A stretch of DNA of 29,646 nt, taken from the NCBI GenBank assembly GCA_027575805.1, contig JANBPU010000198.1, positions 1-29,646 on the forward strand. Direction: 5' to 3'. Under the pieces are notes generated by a model, which saw only the letters and a list, made by a program, of their open reading frames with translations, was not told the DNA's origin and did no database searches. This stretch comes from Mycoemilia scoparia (taxonomy: Eukaryota; Kickxellomycota; Kickxellomycetes; Kickxellales; Kickxellaceae). How positions within the stretch are numbered: the first letter of the stretch is position 1; each line of letters starts with the position of its first letter. Positions 1 through 7,619 of the stretch are shown here, piece after piece. Made by a program: the position numbers and the translations under genes.

Positions 1-230
1 ATCTGTATTTTTTGACAATTTTTAATTTGAAGATATATAAGAGATGTCAATACTACGTCTAAGACAGAGTATTCTACGTCTCAGACTTAGTTTTTTGCGG
101 TAGTGGTGGACTATGTAGGCTACAGCCCAACAATACCCATAATAATAATAAATATTATTATATTTATTATATTAAATAAATAATTTTTTCCTTAAGATTT
201 TATATTTAGTTATCCCTGTTCTTTATTAAA
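1..230. other. AT-rich flank, no gene seen
   Basis: Very AT-rich sequence with ATT/TAAT runs around 140-185. I see no coding potential or RNA gene. It could be the upstream region of the decayed kinase that follows. Confidence 0.4.
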
Positions 231-1203
231 ATGTCACTTAACAAAAAGGAAATTAGAGCAATATTTGATGATGCATGCTATAACTTTAGAGCATTCAAGT
301 TTACAAAGCCAAGTCCTAGTATCCCATATGAAATTTCTTTATCATATTTAAGAAGTAAAATTGTTGATGATAGTGACTTCAAAATAAAAGATATTAAGAC
401 CATTGAATGGCCAAAGAGACTATATAATTGTATAGCATAGCATTTTAGGGGGAATCTTGTTAGACCACAACATAATAATAGCAGTATGCCTGTCATACTA
501 AAATTCAACTACCAAAGATCTGAAAGACAGTCTGAAGTTGCAATAAATGATAGGCTGAATGAAGCAAATATTCCAAATATTTCAAACATGATTTGTGGAT
601 TTTAAATAGCCTCATCAACTGATGAATATACTATGGAAGTCATGGTATTTCCTGATAATGGACTTAATATTGATGTATATTTCGAAAAGTTAAATATATC
701 TCTTACTAGTGATATTATCAAGCAGATTGTCTGAAAAATTCTAATAACAATCCTTATAGCAAACAAGCATGGTATCATGCATCATGATATATCTATTAGA
801 AATATTATAGTAGATGCCAATGGGAACTATACATTGATAGATTGGGATTGTAGTTGTTTGACCATAGGTAGAGATACAAATGAAAAGAGGAATGACCCTT
901 TTACTGGTACTTTGATATTTAACAATATCAGAATAATTCAAGGACAACAAGAAAGGACCATTATTGAATATAAAGGCATATTTTAATGTCCTATGTTATT
1001 TACTCATGAGGTAAAATGACAAACCCAGACTAGACTATAATTATTAAAAGAAAGAAGATAATATTGAGCTGGTTGAATTATATGAAGTTTATCTGAAAAG
1101 CTTTAATAATTTAGAGGAATTGCTTTTTAATAATTCTAAATTAAATAATATCATATGATATATAGAAGATAACAGTGAGTTAATTGCTGTTTATTTCAAA
1201 TAA
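231..1203 (+). pseudogene. Decayed FunK1-like protein kinase
   Basis: Seen: starting at ATG 231 the same frame reads protein-like sequence to about 980, but is broken by TAG (438), TAA (603) and TGA (732). It holds a kinase catalytic loop, HHDISIRNIIV (from about 777), then TLIDWDCS in place of the DFG metal-binding segment, then TGTLIFNNI, matching the TGT-x-FM-x-I block of fungal FunK1 kinases. Around 960-985 the reading frame shifts by one; the new frame continues with YFNVLCYLLM, resembling the LESLFYVLxW helix of FunK1, and runs to about 1203 with three further stops. Known: FunK1-type kinases are a fungal-specific, often multicopy and poorly characterised kinase family. Inferred: a dead copy. 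An intact gene with introns is unlikely because no donor/acceptor pairs remove the stops. Family assignment rests on short motifs only. Confidence 0.6.
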
Positions 1204-1207
1204 TAAT

Positions 1208-1257
1208 ATAATAAAAGACTCCTTATCTTGAAAGTATATTATAATAATTTATGGGTA
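1208..1257. repeat. Direct repeat copy 1
   Basis: A stretch of about 50 nt beginning ATAATAAAAGACT recurs at 1617-1667 in the same orientation with about seven mismatches. The copies lie some 410 bp apart and flank AT-rich noncoding DNA. They could be the ends of a small element or a local duplication. Confidence 0.5.
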
Positions 1258-1616
1258 AAAGTATAAATATGTATAATATTATAATATTTCATTATAGATA
1301 TTTTGAGAAACTTCTATTGATATATATATAACAAGGAGTTAATTTGTGTTTATTTCAATTTGATGTAAATGGCCATGTTTTACCAAAGGCAAGTAGTTAT
1401 TTATTAATATAAATATATATAAGTGAAAATAAGACTACTAAAGGGCATCAATAATATTAGCCCTACTTCTTTGTATATAAGTGCTCACAATATCTGACTA
1501 CCAGGCCCCCACATATCAGGTATGTCTAGGTAGAGCTAATCTTGTGGGTCATTGCTAATCTTGGCCCTTTATTAGACTCCTACCCTTTTTATTCATGATT
1601 ACAACAAATTCATGAT

Positions 1617-1667
1617 ATAATAAAAGACTACCTATCTTAAAAGTATACTATAGTAAGTTATAGGTAA
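1617..1667. repeat. Direct repeat copy 2
   Basis: Second copy of the repeat at 1208-1257, same orientation, sharing ATAATAAAAGACT, AAAGTATA and GGTAA blocks. No target-site duplication or coding sequence could be tied to it. Confidence 0.5.
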
Positions 1668-1920
1668 TAATATAATTATTATGTATTATTATAATATATC
1701 ATCTATGATGCTCCTCTTAGTACTTTAAACTCTTAACAAATATGGAAGTCAAATAATTGCAATTATATAAAAAGTTTTGTAAGTATGATTAAAAAAACTT
1801 ACAGCTGACTTTGGTATTAGCCACAATAAACTTAACCTTAAAAAGCCAACAGATCTACTCAATGGTAAGTGTGAAGGTTTATGGGTTCCCTTTATATACT
1901 TTATTCATAATATTCATACT

Positions 1921-1942
1921 CTGAAGCCAATGTTGGCTTCAG
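1921..1942. repeat. Perfect 10-bp stem hairpin
   Basis: CTGAAGCCAA and TTGGCTTCAG are exact reverse complements separated by TG. The flanks (ACTCTGAA before, TTCAGAAT-GCCTTTTA after) resemble a weaker copy near 4636-4672, so it may be part of an old dispersed repeat. Function unknown. Confidence 0.5.
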
Positions 1943-2052
1943 AATAGCCTTTTAATATGATAGTCAAAGGGTGTGGACTCAGACTTGTCATATTAAGTTT
2001 TACAATATGCACAATATTTAGAGCTGGGTGATAAAAACCCCTGACAACTTAA

Positions 2053-2469
2053 AATGGGTTTTATGATATTGTAGATGTAGATATAAGCATAATAACCAGC
2101 CCAAAGTACCACATTTTGTTTTCTGATGTTACTGCCAGTACTGAAAGAGCCATAAATCTGACATGCAATCTTAATAAAGGTAAACAAAAATCTGCCCAAT
2201 GGGTATCTGCTCTTGGATCTCCATTAAGATTTGGAATTCAAGGTATCCCTGAAGAAACTGATGATAACTTAGTTGCTATATTGGGAAAGTGAGGTCCGAA
2301 TATTGATGTCAATGCTGCTTCAGAAACTTCAATAGCCAAAATTCTAAAGTCTGGTGGTATAGCTGGTAATCAAAGGCAGTGTTGTGGAAGTATTTCCCAG
2401 GAAGATAAAAAGCATCAGAGTGCAGTGAGCAATAATACAAGACAGGCAGCAAAAAGGATGAGAAAATAA
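2053..2469 (+). pseudogene. Decayed ORF remnant, unknown protein
   Basis: One frame reads protein-like, hydrophilic sequence from just after a TAA at 2050 to a TAA at 2467, broken only by a single TGA near 2290. Recognisable blocks are SALGSPLRFGIQGIPEE and a basic end, RQAAKRMRK. No start codon in good context was found. I do not recognise a family. The single in-frame stop, the AT-rich setting and the neighbouring pseudogenes make a dead gene or transposon remnant the likeliest reading, but a chance open stretch cannot be excluded. Confidence 0.35.
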
Positions 2470-2545
2470 TGCTCATCTTATGCTGGTGAAAGATGAACAG
2501 GACTTTAATAGTGTCTAGGAGGAATATGTTGGATTTAGTCTCAGG

Positions 2546-2880
2546 TCAGTTATAAACAGTCACATTTTGGTCTTGAATATCATCTACCCTTAAATTTTCA
2601 CAGATAAAATCAATGTGCTGGCCTTCATTGGTTATAAATTTTATTGCTTTCCATTTGTTTGTATTCGGTAATATTATAAGTGATTCATATCTTTGTATTG
2701 AATTTCAGAAATAGCCTTGATATGAACATTATTTTAATGGTTAATAATATAGCACAGTTGTTTAACACTGAGCTGGCATTGTATTATATTCTTGAAAAAG
2801 TTTTCAAAATACTAGACTTGCTGTAATGCAATATTATAGAACCACATGTATCAGTCTTACTGCTAAATATGATAAAGATA
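2546..2880 (-). pseudogene. Decayed minus-strand coding remnant, distal part
   Basis: On the minus strand the sequence reads protein-like text ending at a TGA (2546-2548). The last part includes WKAIKFITNEGQHIDFICENL. Upstream it needs at least two single-base frame shifts (near 2695 and near 2790) and one stop to continue through NNVHIKAISEIQYK and NIIQCQLSVKQLCYIINH. I do not recognise the protein. It may be the 3' part of the same dead gene as 3010-3430, but the link across 2880-3010 is not shown. Confidence 0.35.
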
Positions 2881-3009
2881 CAGAATAAGCAACATTTTGT
2901 TCAATGTATATACGAGTGCTCATTATAAAACAAAATGTATGAAATCTATAGTAAATGAATAAAAGAAATTGAAATTAGATGGAGAGAGGAATAGGATATC
3001 ACTTCAACT

Positions 3010-3430
3010 TTAATGAAATCCGGGTTTAGATTTATTTGTTTTGTATAATGGCCTTTTATTCAAAAATAACCAATAAATTAATCTACAAAAAGACACTGCT
3101 AGATACTCTTTTCCTTTTAGTCAATATACAAAATATATAGCCACAATTAAAGCTATATATGTTGTATAATTGGCAAATTCTCCATCAAAAAGAAACAAAT
3201 CGGTGCCCTCATACATTCTCTGCAAGTCAGTCCATGGCCCATATACTTTATCTGGAGCCTGACAGATTATTGGTTTTTATCCAGGAAGTTCTTCTGGTAC
3301 ACCTTTAAAGGAGATCCTGACATTTTGTTAAATGGTCAAAAAATATTTATTGTATTCAGCATGACTGGCTCAAAAATTTACTATAAATTGGGATGTCAAA
3401 GGTCATGACAATTTAAAAATTATAACTAAA
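3010..3430 (-). pseudogene. Decayed minus-strand coding remnant, proximal part
   Basis: A single minus-strand frame reads convincing protein sequence for about 140 codons and is broken only by stops: TGA (3403-3405), TGA near 3370, TAA near 3333, TAA near 3275 and TGA (3121-3123). Readable blocks include ASHAEYNKYFLTI, NVRISFKGVPEELPG, DKVYGPWTDLQRMYEGTDL and LKGKEYLAVSFCRLIYWLF. No frame shift is needed. The frame also stays mostly open further upstream to about 3600, but that part is AT-driven and less protein-like. Family not recognised. Confidence is in its being a dead coding sequence, not in any function. Confidence 0.45.
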
Positions 3431-3758
3431 TTTGTTTTTGCGATTTTTACAAATACTATTATCAAAAAAATAATGGTATTGTGAATATTGTAGAAGTTGT
3501 TCAAAAACAAAATTTTGCACCATCAATAAACAATTTGCTTTGAAATTTTTATTTTGAGCAAGTACAAAATTATCACACGCCATACATTAGAAGACAGGAA
3601 AAATAAAAATATATAAACAGCAGACTGGCTCCAAAACCAAGCAAAATCTACCCTAAGCAACTTTCTTTGCCCATATTCCTATTCAACCAACCAAACACAC
3701 AAGCTTCCTCAGCTCAAAATCACTAACACAGCAATACCTTTCAACTCCAGGCTATAAC
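3281..3758 (+). promoter_or_regulatory. Upstream region of the small membrane protein
   Basis: AT-rich region overlapping the 5' end of a minus-strand remnant. A TATATAAA box at 3610-3617 lies about 140 bp before the ATG at 3759, followed by a C/A-rich leader (CCAACCAAACACACAAG near 3690) typical of fungal 5' untranslated regions. Inferred core promoter. Confidence 0.35.
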
Positions 3759-4352
3759 ATGATCGTGTCGTTGGTCAGTCTTTTGTACACCTTAAATGAC
3801 CAGTACTACAAACCTCCTCCCTGCCTTTTCTATGTCCCGCTCAGTATCATAGGAATCCTCATTTTGTGGATATTTTACATGGTCATCATACACAGATATC
3901 CTGACATATTGGTTCTCAAGGATGAGCACCTGAAACTTCTCATCTCTTTTATCCTGGCTGATGCAGTGCTAAGCCTCTGGATAGTCAACTGCACCAATAG
4001 CAGCAGTGGTTGTGGCAAGGATAACTTTATTGCACGAGTCACTTCTTATTCTTCCCTGCATTTTGTCAGCATAAAAATGATCCAAATATGTGGAGCACCC
4101 CGTGATTTAATTGCCATGAATGTCATTATTGAAGTAGTCTTGGCTATAATCTTTTGGTTTCTTCCCTTAGGATACGAAGCTTTTGCTATTGCTCTTTGTT
4201 TGACCAATGTTGCATTTACCAATAGTAGGGCTCCATATAAATCTGGCAACTGTCTTCAGATTGCGTGTATGTCAGCTTTTGTTATATATGCTTTTAGACT
4301 TTTTGTATGGTCGTGTTCATATGCTGCCAGGAGTTTTGAAAGTTGGAACTGA
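3759..4352 (+). CDS. Small multi-pass membrane protein, orphan
   Basis: An intronless frame of 197 codons starting at ATG 3759 and ending at TGA 4350-4352. The protein has about five hydrophobic segments: residues 24-46, 60-77, about 116-135, about 137-152 and about 168-185, joined by short loops; there are cysteines in the middle loop (CTNSSSGCGKD) and near the end. No signal for a known family was recognised. A TATA box about 140 bp upstream and AATAAA-like signals near 4488 support a real transcription unit. A donor-like GGGTAAGT at 4370 lies just after the stop, so a 3' UTR intron is possible. Role unknown; membrane location is inferred from hydrophobicity only. Confidence 0.55.
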   Translation: MIVSLVSLLYTLNDQYYKPPPCLFYVPLSIIGILILWIFYMVIIHRYPDILVLKDEHLKLLISFILADAVLSLWIVNCTNSSSGCGKDNFIARVTSYSSLHFVSIKMIQICGAPRDLIAMNVIIEVVLAIIFWFLPLGYEAFAIALCLTNVAFTNSRAPYKSGNCLQIACMSAFVIYAFRLFVWSCSYAARSFESWN

Positions 4353-5232
4353 TGATGATAGGATTAATAGGGTAAGTTTTCTTGGTAGGGCAATTCTGGA
4401 AAGAAATTAGCTGGTTTAATTAGCAGATACATTGTCACTAAGCCTTGTTTACTGTCCACAATAGTTTTCACTGTTTGTTTGGTTTTATAATAATAAACAG
4501 CTGTGAACCAGATTTGAATTTATATCCTATTTGTAAACGACATAATGTGAATTTTTAAATGGATACTTAAAAGTGGCAGGAACTTTTCTGTGAAAATTTG
4601 GCCAGACTTAGAATACTTTGCTATAATATTTACACTCTGAAAATAATCCCAATTTCAGAATGGGCTTTTAGTGCAACGGCAAAAAAGTATGCATTTTGAC
4701 CGTTTATATTTATTAGAATAATAACCATTATAAGCTATTTAGAAATATCTTTACTAACTAGAACTTAACCTAAAAGTCTTCACTCCATCTGTGACAAATT
4801 TTCGTTCCTAATGGCATATTTATTCCCTAATTTGGCCTGATATTTTCCTTTTCATTATCTCTCTTTTATTTTATTATTGGTTTTTGCGTACCAGTTTTCT
4901 TTATAAACTTCTGTCAAGTTTACTTTGTGAAATAATGATATTACTCATAAGTATTTTATAACTTTTGTTTGAAATAATTTTTCTTTACGCTTTTTTTTTG
5001 CTTGCTGGTCTGTTTCTATACAGAAAGTTTAATGCATTTCTGCAGAACTGCCATTACATAAAAAAATTTCAAATACAAAATGTTTAAAATATATGACCGC
5101 ATTGCTTACAATGTATTTTTTTAATGCAATAAATTTATGTAATAAATGGCTATATCATAAGGATGGCTAGAATATATTGGCATGATTTTTGGGAGGTATT
5201 CGAATTCTTTCTATAATCAAATACAAAGGGGA
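4353..5232. other. Intergenic, no gene seen
   Basis: AT-rich spacer. It contains a degenerate relative of the 1921-1942 hairpin sequence (about 4632-4672) and poly-T/poly-A runs, but no supported coding sequence, tRNA or promoter element. Confidence 0.4.
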
Positions 5233-5401
5233 AAAATTTCTCTAAAAAACTATTTATATGGATCATAATTTTTGAAGGGTGAATTTTGGGAACCAATAAT
5301 TATAGGGGCAATCACAGCCAAATGGATGTCCAGTTTTACTAGTAAACTTTCACCCTTCAAAAATTATTACCCATATAGGCTGATTTTTCTCTCTAAATTT
5401 T
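5233..5401. mobile_element. MITE-like inverted-repeat element, copy 1
   Basis: Arms of about 50 nt are inverted: the left arm 5233-5283 ends in ATAATTTTTGAAGGGTGAA and the right arm 5349-5401 starts with TTCACCCTTCAAAAATTAT, an exact reverse complement over the inner 19 bases and imperfect outside. The 65-bp centre holds GGGCAATCACAGCCAAATGG. The same centre and arm motifs recur at about 18160-18277, so this is a dispersed, non-coding, foldback element. I see no clear target-site duplication. A MITE-type origin is inferred from the structure. Confidence 0.65.
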
Positions 5402-5652
5402 AGCCAAGCACAAATGTAATTTTTTAAAACTGTTGCTAGCACAACATGGTGTGTGTGTCTCTATATAAAGTTGAACAGTATCCTTCAGTTTTGGATGAGA
5501 AAATTTGAAATCAACAATCTTTCCAAAGCACGCTCTTACATACTTACATTTCTACTATTCCCTATCTAAAGAATAATAGAAAATCAAGTCCTATCTAAAA
5601 AAACACAAAAAAAGCCACTTCTATTTTTACTACCAACGTTTTCTTGTTAACC

Positions 5653-7116
5653 ATGTCTTCGCCCTTGTCTAGTAAGTCAAATGACACCCAGCTTCAGGCC
5701 CAGCTCCAGAGAATTTTAACCAATGGTAAGTAAACATCCCATATCAGCTCAATAATTGTAGTAGATATAGCATTGTATTATACTATAATGCTAATAATTA
5801 TATCATTTTGTCTTGTAGGCGCATTGGTTTGCAAAGTCAACGAGTCACTTGGCATCATGTTTTGTACTTCCAAAAACCATACCACTCCCAATGACAATGA
5901 TGAGGGTATACAACATGCCTTTAATGGGTTTTTTGGCGACCAATTCAACCAAGTCTTTACCATTAACCTGGACAAGCTATTGACTGCAACCTATACCAAG
6001 ATTGGTAATAGCTCTGGTAGTCCCGGTTCCCTGCAAGACCCATCAGACTTTACAACTGAATGGATGATTGTCAGATACGAGTATCCACTTGTTACATTGG
6101 TTCCCAAAGGGTTTATTGTCAATGATTTGCTTGACAGTAGCAACCAAGGTAAAGGAGATTGGTTTAGACAAAGTCTTGGCCACTTCCACACTATTCTTAG
6201 AGACGACTGTTTTGAGAAAGCCAATGATATGATTTTTGGCCCAAGAAACTTACTTGGAGCTGGTCAACTCTTTGATTTCTTGGGATTCACCAGCATGTTT
6301 GAATCTTTTATTCAAAATGTTGAGGGATTGTCTGGAAATACAAAAGATGTGTTTGAAAAAATTGCTTCCTATAATAACCTGGAAGCCTTTCTTCAATTGA
6401 TGATTAACGGCGAATACAATGATTATGGCAAGTTTGGGATTTCGGTCCTAAGAAATGCTAGAAAGGTTAGTCCAGAGTTTATCAAGCAGGAGGCTCAGTT
6501 GTTTTTGGCAAAGTATAGTGGAGCTGATATGATGGGCAATTATATTGATGACATCAGTGATTACAGCAATGATGAAGAGTCTGAAACTATTCCATCAATT
6601 TTTGATTTTGCTTATTTCGCAAAAGCTGAACATCTAGCATCAGAAATCAGAACGTCGGATTCTTCAGATCCTTATCTTTTTCTGAATGTCAACTGCGATG
6701 TTTATATTGATGTTGAGAGGATCTTGGTGACCTATTACTCTTTGGTCTTTCTTCTTATCAAGAAACACATTTACCAGAAGCCCTTGAAGGACTGCGAGTT
6801 TGATTTTCCTACCAATCCAGAAGACATTGCTAAATGGAGGGTCCTGTATTGCCTTGCCAGTTATGTTTGCATCCTGAGAATTCAACACCCTAATCTTCCG
6901 GTTGATTGTGTTAGATCTGCGCAAACAGATCACAAGGATGGAAGCTTTGAGGAAGGTTGTTGTTTGGCGAAAATTTTGTTTGAGAATACTAAGGAACCAG
7001 ACAGTCATGTAACAAAAGCAATTAGCAATCAAATTCACCTACTGAAAGACTCTGCACCCATTGATGAGCAGGAGGTTTTGACATCTATGCTTTTTACCTT
7101 CTACATGTGTCGCTAG
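5653..7116 (+). CDS. Orphan 456-aa protein, two exons
   Basis: Exon 1 is 5653-5725 (ATG in ACCATGT context, starting MSSPLSSKSN). The intron 5726-5818 has a GTAAGT donor, a CTAATAAT-like branch site and a GTAG acceptor. Exon 2 is 5819-7116, joined in phase 1 through a glycine codon. The 456-aa product is soluble, acidic, with no signal peptide or clear membrane segment except a hydrophobic stretch around ILVTYYSLVFLLI. Eleven or so cysteines are scattered and several phenylalanine-rich stretches occur (GFFGDQFNQVF, GQLFDFLGFTSMF). I do not recognise a domain; it may be lineage-specific. Two AATAAA signals at 7249 and 7265 follow the stop. It faces the M3-like gene tail to tail. Confidence 0.7.
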
Positions 7117-7619
7117 TTTTCTTTTTTACATTTTCAGCAGATAATTTGCTTTATTATACCATTTCCAACAAATGTGTATATGTTTGATCAATTGATTGAT
7201 GCTTAAAACAATCAAATTGGTTATTTTTGCTTTGAAGATATTTTTTACAATAAAATTGATTTGAAATAAAATACATTTTATTCAAGTTATTGCTGAGATT
7301 ATGGATGAATAGTGTAATGCTGCTAACAATGCTGTTTATTTATATATAGAAAAATTTAAGGGGTCTATTTATTTTTTATAAATAATCAAAATTAATGCCT
7401 TTTGAACATTACACTTGTTGTGGCTATTCCTTTGCTCTCCTTTAATCCTGTAAGGATAATATCCGCAACATATATAAATCATTGGGTTATAGATCAATAA
7501 TGAACACTACTTTGGGTTTGCAATAGATCAAGATAATGAAAAAAGAAATATTCTCGAAAAAGTATGTTTGAGTCTACTACCATAAAGAAGCTATGAAAAT
7601 CCTTAATTTGCTGTTAGGC
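7117..7619. terminator. Convergent 3' region
   Basis: 503-bp AT-rich spacer between two genes pointing at each other. AATAAA at 7249-7254 and 7265-7270 fit polyadenylation of the plus-strand gene. TTTATT motifs near 7338 and 7367 read as AATAAA on the minus strand and could serve the M3-like gene. No other feature seen. Confidence 0.4.

Noticed and set aside
231..1203. Alternative genetic code to explain in-frame stops in the kinase-like region
   Set aside because: All three stop codons occur inside it, and intact genes in the window end normally on TAA, TAG and TGA.
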